A DNA stretch of 64,000 nt from Paragordius varius. Taxonomy: Eukaryota; Nematomorpha. This document shows, in pieces, positions 13,101 to 24,701 of this stretch. A program made the translations under genes and the position numbers. Location of the stretch: contig OZ176052.1 of the NCBI GenBank assembly GCA_964247055.1, forward strand, positions 8,680,001 to 8,744,000, read 5' to 3'. Each line of letters starts with the position of its first letter. Positions within the stretch are counted from its first letter, which is position 1. A model generated the notes under the pieces. It did no database searches and had not been told where the DNA came from. It saw only the letters and a program-made list of their open reading frames with translations.

Positions 13101-16100
13101 TTAATTAATTCTCACATTAGTAAAAGTGTTAAGATCTAAGTGTTTTTACAGAAATTGGTTACTGTATTCCATAAGATAACAAGTTTATTTACAACTACAG
13201 TAAAACTTTATTGCAAATAAAATTTTTCATTAACCTATAGTCAAAAATAATGTTAAAGTTAGAGAAGAGTTTTTTATAAAAGTTATTCTTACAGTAACGT
13301 ATGTCCTCTAACTTAATCTAATCGCAATAAAATTAAGTTGGCGGGAAGAGATGTATTTAATTACGGTAATACTTAATTTTATGCCATACGCTACTGTTAT
13401 CAGATTCTTCTGTATACAAATTAATTTCTATCTATCTTAAGTGATTTTCTAATTGCAAATTTTTAATTAAAGAAAAAGATTTACATTTCCTTTATCACTT
13501 TTTTTCTTATCTTTATACACAACATAATTAAATGATACTATCGAATATAAAATATGAAAATTATTTTATGATTTATAAGATTTTTATTGGAATGCTTTTT
13601 CATATAAAAAATAAATATATTGTCACACACGACGACATATTTATTAAAATGGGTGGAGACATAAAAAAGATGTATAATATCGAAAATAAATAACTTTTTT
13701 TCCGTGTGCGCATAACTTGAGAGAAAGCTGCTTAAGTATTACATTGTTTCTGGGTTATAAAACATAGGAGAATCGCTAAACTGTTTTTAAAATACATCAG
13801 AATCATTTTATTTATATATAATTATCCTATGTGTGACAGAAAATTATTAAATACTTTTGAGATTTAAGGATTTTAATTGCATCGTTTATAACGTCAAAAT
13901 CAATAAAACATGCTTTTAAGGCATATAGATAAGACAATATTATTATTTCTTTTTCATTATATTGTATATTGATTGAGGTTTATCGCTAAGTTTTTACTTT
14001 TAATTATTTTTATATTGATTTAATCTGTAATTATTTTAATAAACTCACTTTCAGAATATCGTGAAATATTGCCCCCACAACCGGTTAGACATCCATCTCC
14101 ACATTCTCATCAAGTGCCTATCGGGTTTGTCTCTGTCCCAATGCAAAGATTCGATGGTGATCGACCTCGTAATTTTCACAATATGTTTTTCATAAATCAA
14201 AACAACTAAGTTAAACAGCTTTTGTAACTTTAATCTATTATTACTATGCCAAATTATTTAGGATATATTGAAGAACGACGTATTCCACCCCCTTCAACTG
14301 CTTCTGGAGGTATGAACGATAAAAAAGGATTATTCTTTGTAAAAATTTTACACTATATCCCTCCCTCACTCTTATTTTTTATCATTTTATCAAGGATTTG
14401 ATCCTAATGCATATCATGGTGGATGGGAACGCGGTCAAGGGCAACCAGTATATTTGAAGGAAGCCCCCAGAGATTATGTTCCGTCTGGCGGAGTCACTCT
14501 TATTGAAGATCGCCAGGACAAAAGTATGTATATTTTTTGAACAAAATGTTTTTTATGTTTTTCCATGTGCAGACCATTTAAAAATATTATAATTATAGGT
14601 TTACATCTTCTTCCAGGATATGATACGCGGGAAACTCATTCAACTCCCATAGGTAGTATTAAAAATTAGTTATATTTACCTGGAACTTTTATAAAAGACA
14701 TGTAAACTCCAAGTACCTAATGTTTTACCAAAATATACATTTTAACCAATAGGTGTTGCACACCCAACATGGAACCGGGATAAAGAGGTTCATTTCCGAG
14801 ACTCTCAATTTCGTGATGGTCCACCCCATGATCAAGGCAAGCGCAGAACTTCGCTCAAGGATCGGTTTAAAGAATTAGTCGGCTTGGATCATTCACATCA
14901 TCCAGCTCACGAAGAGAAAGGGGATTACGTGCTAACCGGTGTATTTACCGATGACGATAAAAAGGCCCTGAACCACGAAGAGATAAAATCGAAAGATGAC
15001 GGGAAAACTATCACTAAAACAACCGAAGTAACGGAGCATAAGGAAGAAGTTAAAACCACCGGACCTAGTGCCGATCAAAGAATTCGGGCTGGAATAAGTG
15101 ACATTAATGAATACAATCGCGGTGTATCGGATGAACGTTTACGTACGCTTAAACGGGATGCCGAACGCATTAGTCGAGATGCTGACTCACTTAAACTTGA
15201 TGCGAAAGACTTAAAGGATGATATCGACAATAAAAGGTAAAATATGTTGTTATTGTTATTGTTTAAACTGCAATATTAAAATTATCCCTATACTATCCAC
15301 CATTTATCATATATAGAATTTTTGCCGAATGGGGAATGTCGGATCAACCGGCCAACGCATCAACTACGGCCGTTGTTAATACAAGTTCGACAACAACCAC
15401 AACACGGGCAAGGAGTAATTCCATCAAAGGCTACATACACGATGAAGTGGATCACATAAAAAATCGTATAATGCATCCATTTGGGGGTGGTCATCCACAT
15501 GCTGTTGCCGCGGCAACGGCAGTCCCAGCCCCTACAGAACGTCGTCCATCTATATCGGATCGCGTATCTGAAAAGTATCACCATATGAAAGATAAGGTGG
15601 AACATTATGTACATGATCATTCCCATTCACCTCCTAGACATGACACTACGGCTGCTGGTGCAGTTGTTACCGAGTATCATCCCCACAAAAAGAGTATGTC
15701 GGAAAAAATATCAGAAAAGTTTGACGATATGAAAGAAAAAGTCAAAGAACCATTTACACGTGATGACAAGGATCGTGGTTCATACAGAACTGAGAGTGGC
15801 GGTGTAGGATACTATCCACTGCCATCCTCTCAACGATATTATGAAGAGAGGCCACCCGCTGTGTACTATGAGGAGAGACGATATCCTGCCACACAGTATT
15901 ATCCCTCAGATAGGGGTGGAGCTAGTGTTGTCCCGATTGCAGTTGCTGGGGGTGCAGCTGGAGTAGGTGCATCAGAAGCTATGCGCAGACATCGTTCACC
16001 CTCAATCAAGGAACGAATAACGGAATTCTTTAAGGGTCCTTCCTCAACCACAGATAAGAATATTCCAGCGGCAACAAGCCAAAATGTCCCTACTTATGTG

Positions 16101-19100
16101 GATTATGGTAAGCCCCAGTCATCCGGATTCACTAGCACCTCGTATGTCTCCTCAGCACCTCAAGATTACTATAGGTTACAGCGCTCACCTTCGGTCAAAG
16201 ATAAAATATTTGATGCAACGGATGAAAAAGTTTTTCATAACCGTTTCTATGACCCGAATGATCCATTGTATAGGGGGCCTTCGCAATTACAAAGAAAGCG
16301 TTCTATTAAGGAAAAGATTGCGGATTCCGTACAAAATGCAAAAGAAAAAATTACTGGACCAAGTACAACAGTCAACTATGACAAACCTGGAAGAGCTTAT
16401 TACACTGATAGTATATTTTTGTCTTTTTATGTTTCAGTTGTCCTTTAATTTGATGAATTTTTGATGGCTAAAAGCTATTTATTATTGAAAAATTAACCTA
16501 AATTTATGTTTTTAAAATAGATGTCCGGGTACCTGTATATTCTACTGTTGGTTATGTTTCTCAACCAGAACCAACATTTAATGAATCCGATTACTACAGA
16601 TCCCCAATTAAACGCGAAATTATAACATCGGAGGAAGTTCTTAGAGTTCCAGGTTTGTTTCCCCTCTGCTAAGATTATTATATTAAAAACGGACGAAAAA
16701 CATAATTCTTTTATTGGGTGTGTATTTAAATCTTTTAATAAACTAATAATATTTATTTTTTTAGATACTGTAATAATCGATGATTCTGTTAAATCCCGTC
16801 TTCCTGACTGGAAAAAAGGCGAAGCAGTTCAAGCCATTCCTATAACAGTTGTGGAGCGACGCGAATACATACCAGGCAAATATATTTTTTACCAAAATTT
16901 TATATAGTGAATTTGGCTTTTTATTGCATGAAAAAACAAATTTTTACCAACATTTATTTACAATTTATGCATCATCAATAATTTAATTTCTAACAGCTCG
17001 AAAAGATGATATTCCTTACCAATCTAATCTTAGAATAATCGACGATAATAGAGATTATTATGGTACACAGAGACCCGTAGAAACGGTGGAGATTCAACGA
17101 ATTCCAGCTCAAACAAGTATTTTAAATGAATTCTTTTTTCATTAAATTTAACTTTTTGGAAGATATCACCATAAATAATTTTCCTTTGTGATGTATATTT
17201 GGTAAAATGTTTTTTTTAATGATATGTAACAAAAACCTTACATTCGCTTAAAATGGGAAAATAAATGTACAAAATTTTTATGACTTACAGATTATGTATC
17301 TGATTACAAACCATTTCCTCCACCAGCGACCCTTTTATTAGGCTCTAAACCCTATTATGGCGATGATATTTCAAGCGGAAATCGGTTGGGAATTGGAGGT
17401 AACTATAAAAAACTTGTAAACATAGGTAACTTATTCGGTGTGTCAAACTAGAATTTTTAATGTAATATATCTCTCGTATCCATTTATGTTTATAAAGAAA
17501 TTTTTGTTGCTAGTTCCAAAAAAACTGGCCTAAAAAGAAGGGATATAAATAAATATATAAAAATTTTCTAGATCGATCAAGGATCCAAATTACAACGAAT
17601 GACATTCGACCGGGTCCACATTACGTAGCAAGAGATATTGGAAGGAGTGTATCCCCACCCTCGTATTACGCTACCAAATCTACCAGTTTCCGCAGTAAAT
17701 CGTATGATCCTGCTCGATTCCCACGTTTTGTGGTTGTGGATAAAAGGCGAGGCGGCGGCGCACCAGGGGATTCGACTTACGGCACCGATTTTTACAAAGA
17801 AGTCTTGGCTGGCAAGTTTAATGATCCAGATTCCGCTTTTCCAAACCTCAAATATTTGCCCAGGACAACGTCAGCCAGCTCATTCTTTGGTTCAGGGGGA
17901 CATTACACAACTAGTGGTGGGGCTGGTCAACCTCCTCCCTCCTATTATGCCGTAGAGCATCACGATAAAAAGAAGGGAGACTCATTTAATATAAAAGATT
18001 GGTTTACTGGTGGTATATTTTCCGATAAAAAAAGTAACAAAAAACCCGAAGTTGAATACGAAGTTTATGATCCCCACGCTCAATATGCTACTCAACAGTT
18101 GGTTCGTGAGACGCAGCCTATAGCGGTAGAAAGTTCTCAACAACCCTATATCATTGAGGAAACAAGTAGGGATTTGAAAAAAATCGCTATTTGATTATTA
18201 CTTTAATTTTATTACGTGTAAAATATTAATATTAACATTTAATTGACCATTTTATCTTTTTATTTTATATATGTATATGTGATCAATATGTTTTCTGTTT
18301 GTAACGGTGTAAAAATGTAATACCTTTTAATACCTATTTTCTATCAGTTGCTTTATTTCTATAAAAAGCTTATATAACAACATATATCTGCTAACTATAT
18401 TTTATTTATCATTAGATAGAGTGGCTTTACCTCTCTTGTTTCTGTAACTAATTTATTTGTGTGCCCTAAATTTCTTTTTTAGGCGTTCAAAATACCCTTA
18501 CTCCTCACGTAGCACAACACATACCGGTCATGACCGTATCCCAAACTGATCATTTAAAACATGCTTCTACAGTTAGTCAATCATCACCTCACATTGTAAA
18601 CTATGAATCAAACTTAAATAATATACCTTCTGCTAACCAACAAATATTTTTTAAGGATTTTTCTCATAATGAGTCCTTAGTTCCCGTCCCTACTCCTAGT
18701 AAGGAGCAAATCGTTTTGTATAGTGATTTACATAAACCACTCATATCCTCTCAGGCTTATAGTACGGTTAAATCAACTGGTGATGTGTCAGGGCCTAGTA
18801 CCAGTAGCCTTAAAGAGAAAGAAAAGAAAACTTCTATATTTGGAAAGAAACCTAAAAAATTGTTTAACAAACTTAAAGATTCTCTTAGCATTGATAGAGA
18901 TGATAAGCTAGAAGCGTCAAAAAATAAGGCTCCAATAATTATGGGTACTAATATCCTACCAAATTCATCCGATAAAGTAGGCAGCACTGTCATAACCTCG
19001 TCCCAAAGTGCAAATGCAACAACAATCGATGCTATATATGATCCGAAAACGGGTCATTACAAATACCATGATCCATTGAATCAACCCTACGAGAAGATTC

Positions 19101-22100
19101 AGGATGGTATTTTTCATGATGCCTTGTTTAAGGAAAACGGTAAAGAGTTAACAAAACATCTTGGACCTAATCAAGTAGAAGTCATACCAGGAACCGAATT
19201 AATTAACAAAATGTCCACCATCCATCCAACAACATTGTACAATAATTTGGGTGAGAATGCATCTTTTGTTCATGGTGATGGATCAGTTATTACAACTAAC
19301 GTTGATCCAAATAATTTCATTAAACCGGACCTGATGTCTGCTAAATGGCCAAAGCAAACAGAAGCTACCAATGGCGGTATTTATGAATATAAGGATCCTA
19401 TTGGTGATCCCTATCATAAAATTAAGGATCCTGCCTTACAGGATTCTGTGTTTAGAGAACAAGCTGTTAAACATTTATCTACTATGTCATTATCAACCAC
19501 CCATGCAGACCGTGTGTATACTAATCAATATGATACTACGAAAACTATATCGTCTCTTCAAGAGCCTATTTCATCTTACAAAGTAAGGAATCAAAAATCG
19601 GATTCCAACTGGGCCATACCACGGAATTCTGCAGATATTCCACCTGAACACTACTTACAACAAGGTAATAAAAATTTATATAATGATATAGGTAAAGATG
19701 GTAAACCAAACCACGATGTTTCTACTTTGGGTAAGCTTGAGAGAGATAAAACATCAACTCATTTTTCGAAAATCCAAACCATAATGCCATCGCTAGACAA
19801 TGTTGGCAAACCAGCCTTATTTAGTTCCAGCATGCCACTTAATTCAGCAAAAGTTCTTAATAATGAGTCTCCTCCCATTACAACTTTTATTATCCATTGT
19901 AGACCTAGTGATTTAAAAGTTTCAAAGGATACATCTCAAACTAAAATATCATCATCGCATAGTAATAAATTGGATGCGACACCTCACCCAGCATCCTATA
20001 AACTTGTTCCGCATGTTAAAATCCCGGAAAATTCTGCCGATATCCCTGACCACAGTTATGATAATCGTATCCCTGTGAAAGAGGAATCAATCAAGAAATC
20101 GGTTTTCATACCGTGTCCTTGTAATGGACCTCCACATCCTCATTCTGCTCATGAGCATGAGGTAAGTGATGAAAATCAAATAAATATCAGTAAGAATTCG
20201 AGAGATGATGATACTAAAGCAAAACAACCATTTAAACCTTTACCCTCAGGTGGCGTTTATTTACCAGCTGAGAAAAGTATGCAAAGAAAAAATGAAGGAG
20301 ATTTTTCTAATCATGCCGATATAAATGACAAATGGCCCAAAACTATTAGTGTATTACCTGGGGATGAAATTAAGGATGAATACAGCACTCCAAATAAAAG
20401 GCAACCTAATAACATTGAAAGGGTGTGTCAAAGTTCTCCAATAAATTACAATAACAGCACATTGACATCGAAAGGCAATAACATTCAATCACAGGGTCAA
20501 GCAATTAGTAGTGTAAATTATGAAAAAGAAATACCATTGCAAAACACAATGGATGATTATGAAATTAACACTGGTCATTTCAATGCTCGTAATAGCTTGA
20601 TAGTAATCTGTACTCAAACTAGTATTGATACATATGACAATACTACAATGGCTTATACGCCATCTTATAAAGAAAAAAATTACAAAAGCAACATTGTGAA
20701 TAGCATAGAAAATGAGGAACCAACTTCTACTAAATCAAAACCTTTTTCTGGGATTAAAAACTTTTTTGGGGGTGTTGGGATTAAACGAGAGAAATCTCCA
20801 AAAAATGTGCCTCTGAATGAATCCTCACCTTTAACAAATGTTAATAGGATCACTCGTTCAGAAGTCGATAGCCCGAGTGAGATATCTCAAATAGTATCAA
20901 ATACAGATAAATTAAAACTTTTAACAGACAATGTAATAAATCGAAACGATATACAAACTGATTCGATCAAGCATTATCCCGTTACATATGTTAAAGACGA
21001 GGTTAAAGGGCTACCACAAGAAACGCTTGTTAATAAAAATATAAAAGATGGTATGAGTGATACTAAAAAGTCAAAAAAGAAGCCATCAATTACAAAATTA
21101 TTTAGCTTTAAATCTGATAAAAGTGATAAAAATAAAAACTCAATCTCAAATGCTAACAATGTGATACCATATACCGAACCAAAAATAACGGAAACTACTT
21201 TGATCGAAGATAAAACTTTAAGCAGCTCCCACGATTTCGATAAAAATTTGATGAAATATATACTAAGTCCACCTCACTCGGCAATAGATAAACCAATTTT
21301 TGTTCAAGATAATCAAACGGATAACAATAAGATAGAAATGAAGGATGATTCAAATTTTGAAAATAATTTGATGCAATACATTTTTAGAGATAAGGATGAT
21401 TCTCACAGCATAGGATATAATATTGATAATAATAGTAGATGTGAAAGATTATCAACCTCTAATATAGGCTTATTGCTAAATTATATTACAACTCCCACAA
21501 GTTCCAATGAAACTGGGGGCGACATGACTAAATATTCCCCCTCTGTAAAAAATGAATTATTAAAATACGTTTTAACTTCTGCCACAGATGATGATGATAA
21601 TCAATCAAAAACTAAAACCAATAATAATTTACTAAATATGACCATTATTGATACTAATCATAACACAAGCACACATCATACGATATATACATATATATCT
21701 GCACCATCATCTAACAACCATAACAAGCAAACTAAAAAATTTGGGGATCAATTACAAGCTTTTTTATTTGGGACAGCGAATTCAACTTCAACTAAATCAA
21801 CAATGGATTATAATTCTGAACATAATAATAACAACACATCTTATCCTAATTTAGAGTCTTCTCCATATAATACCAATACAATTACCGTGTCACCTCAATC
21901 ATCAAATCGGAACATCACTCAAATCCAGACCAATGCTGTTGGAAATTTAGGAACATTCAATACAGCCACCGTCCAGCCAAATGATAGGCCGATTCCACAT
22001 TTCGAAAATAAGGGAGAGGATTTAATTTTTACCCACCATAAAACTGACACTGGTTATGAAACCGATGGGGAAGAGATTGTAAGGTCTGCTATTCAACAGG

Positions 22101-23663
22101 GTAAAAGGAATTTAGAAAATATGTCATCTTCGGATAGTCATCAAAATAATGTTCAAAATTCTCTTACATCATCGGAAGAACCAACTACATCTGCAAGGAA
22201 TGGAGGCCATGTCGAAGAAAAGCACAAGGCTGATAAGTATATTTCTTGTTTATTTTGTTTGTTTGAATGTTGCAGATTCAAAATAAGCAAAAACAATTTT
22301 GCATGAAACCACAACTAAAATAATTATTTATTAAAAATAGGATATAAACGATAAAAATGATAATCCGTTTCTTCATAAAATTTTACAAAAATATTGTTTT
22401 ACTTTTTATATATGTTTTCTAATTTTATTATTATAGAAAAGGGTTTTGGCTTTTCGATTACCTCAGTCTAACACCAACTTCTGACACTCTTCATCCCAAT
22501 ACATCATCATCAACTCTACTTTCAAATTCAAATTTATTGACAAATTCTCAGAATTTAAATGAAGATAATATCGTTCCTCGAAAAGATATAAATCTGAAAA
22601 GAACACCCACAGATATTAAATCCACTAAACTTGAATCACAACAAGGTAGGATTAAAAATTCACGTTATTTACATAAAAATGCTACAGGGAATGACGGTGA
22701 TGGATATTTATCTGATAGTCAGACATATAATTTAAAGTAATCCATTATTTGTCCCTTAAAATAAATTACACAATAACATCTATTGCTGTAGTATACTACG
22801 TATGGCTTTATAATGCCTTGATATAATTACTAATACTATAATATATATTACTTAATCCAAATCTCTAACTTCCTATTTAACCTTAACCTAACATTTTATG
22901 GTCATCAAGGGTAATAAAAGTTCTTTCCTCCTGTTAATATGTCCTGCTTATGTCATATCATAAATGTCGTCCTCTACTAGTAAAGACTTCAAATTAATAA
23001 GATTTACGCATGGGAACAACACCATAACATTATATGTATTGTTTGTGTTTTCGTTTGCATGATATACATATAAATAACCTATTTGTGACCTTTGATAAAA
23101 TCTATCCGTCGGTTACATTGGCTACTTTTCTAAAATTTATGTATGACATTAACAACTCTTTCTGCCTGTTAACTAACTCCTTACAAATTACTAACACTAT
23201 GCGATCGAATCAAGCTTACCCAAAAGTAGAATCGGCATAAACCTATAAATATATCTATATTTATTTTAAGGCTTTTATTTATTTTGGGGAATTTTTAAGC
23301 ACGGAATTAATTCTAAATTTTTAATTTATTTGTATGTTAATAAAGGAAATCTATTAGGTTAATACCAAATTTTTAAAATCTTGCACAAGTCAATTATAGA
23401 TCAATATAAGGTTTATCATTGATACGGGGGATTATTAGTTGTTTAGTGCATGTTTTCAGGGTATTAAAATCATTTTTTTAATAATCAATAATTTATTTAT
23501 GACTATGTTCAATTTTTTATAAAGGTCGGAGGATCATTATGGACGAGAAATGAAACTTATTGAACGCATCGTTATGCAAAACAAATTGAAACTTATATTA
23601 CTATGTTTGGCTTTTATCATATTCTTATCCATTTATTTTACATCTCAAGATTTGATTTTGTAA
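4179..23663 (+). CDS. Giant disordered tail-anchored protein of unknown function (24 exons, ~3,018 aa)
   Basis: I do not recognise this protein. Exons: 4179-4268, 4433-5114, 6655-6706, 7873-8183, 9802-9917, 10026-10063, 10695-10831, 11612-11902, 12554-12652, 12818-12907, 14055-14156, 14262-14309, 14395-14523, 14617-14652 (or from 14599), 14753-15236, 15317-16410, 16521-16652, 16765-16875, 16997-17116, 17291-17398, 17572-18165, 18483-22236, 22437-22736, 23525-23663. Phases agree at every junction and total 3,019 codons including the stop. The first ATG has an in-frame TAA just upstream (4173). Most of the chain is low-complexity, rich in S/P/Y/N/D/K and proline clusters. A helical, charged stretch fills the end of exon 15. 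Basic-Ser modules such as RSPSIKERITEFF recur. The last exon encodes one hydrophobic helix, LKLILLCLAFIIFLSIYF, plus a seven-residue tail, so the protein is predicted to be tail-anchored and cytosol-facing. The exon 18 donor is GC. Function is not assigned. Confidence 0.85.
5115..14054 (+). other. Large AT-rich introns of the giant gene
   Basis: Introns 5115-6654, 6707-7872, 8184-9801, 10832-11611 and 12908-14054 each exceed 700 bp. Apart from the small exons listed for the gene, I see only A/T-rich sequence in them: no coding exon in another frame, no transposon ends and no RNA gene. Confidence 0.5.
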
Positions 23664-23960
23664 GAAATTATTTGAAAGTCAATAGATATTATAACTACTG
23701 TCTTCTTTATATTTTTTTCGAATCCTACTTCTATCAATACTATATATGAGTTTTGAAAAATCTATTGTTATATTAATTATATGTATCTGCAATGCAAAGG
23801 ACATAGTCATATTATCAAAATTATATTTATCTATCTATATTATATATATATATATACAACTAAATACAATTATTAAATTTTAAATTAAAACAAACACTCT
23901 TTTAATCATCAAAAATTTAATTTACAATCATATTATATAATTCATATTGATGTTAAACAC

Positions 23961-23966
23961 AATAAA
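23961..23966 (+). terminator. Candidate polyadenylation signal of the giant gene
   Basis: An AATAAA hexamer about 300 bp after the stop at 23663. In such A/T-rich sequence the hexamer is common by chance, so this is weak. Confidence 0.3.
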
Positions 23967-24353
23967 GATTTTGCTATTGTATATTTATATATATAATTAT
24001 AATAATTAAAAACGTATGCTGCCGTGTAACCAAGCCGAAAACGGTGATAATTGGTGTAAATTTTTTGGCTAGATGTTTTATTTTAATACTTAAAACAGTG
24101 AAAGAAGTACCAATAAATGAACTTTGCAATAACCTTTGAGGATAAGTTTTTTTCTTTTTCACTTATGGGAACATTTCCTTTAAAAGAGTGTATAATACGG
24201 TGTTGGCGACATCATACAACAGAAACACAAATATTTTTTTCCTTTTAAGCCAAAATGATAATCAAATAAATCAACATATTGAGTTGTTTAAATTGATAAG
24301 CTTTACTAACCTTATATTACCATAAAAATGATTGGGTATTTATATACCATTTA

Positions 24354-24701
24354 CAATTCAAATTCACCCTTAAACAATTCAAATTCACCCTTGAACAATT
24401 CAAATTCACCCTTGAACAATTCAAATTCAGCTTTAAACAATTCAAATTCACCCTCAAATAAAATATTTTTTAGATTTAAAATTACCCAATATTTTTATAT
24501 ATTTTTAAAAAATAAAATTTTTGTTTTAAATTTAAATAATACTGAAAAAATAATAAACTATGCCATAAAGATATATTTCTCATTAATAATGAGTTATATT
24601 AGTTCGAAAACACATAATTTATTTTTAGGGTAAATTTGAATTGTTCAAGGGGGAATTTGAATTGTTTAAGGGTGAGTTTGACCTGTAAAGGGTATATTTG
24701 G
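24354..24701. repeat. Foldback-like element with tandemly repeated inverted arms
   Basis: The left arm (24354-24457) has five head-to-tail 21-bp units of the type AATTCAAATTCACCCTTGAAC. The right arm (24627-24701) carries about three to four units in inverse orientation (GGG..AATTTGAATTGTTCAA). An AT-rich loop of about 170 bp separates them. Tandem units forming inverted arms are typical of foldback-type non-autonomous elements. No target duplication was identified. Confidence 0.65.

Noticed and set aside
18166-18194. Stop codon at 18192-18194 as the end of the giant gene
   Set aside because: A GTAGGG donor at 18166 joins in phase to the large exon at 18483, and the protein style continues, so read-through to that stop is at most an alternative end.
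22737-22740. TAA at 22738-22740 as the end of the giant gene
   Set aside because: The stop overlaps a good GTAATC donor, and the next exon (23525-23663) joins in phase and encodes a clean membrane helix. Kept as a possible alternative end only.
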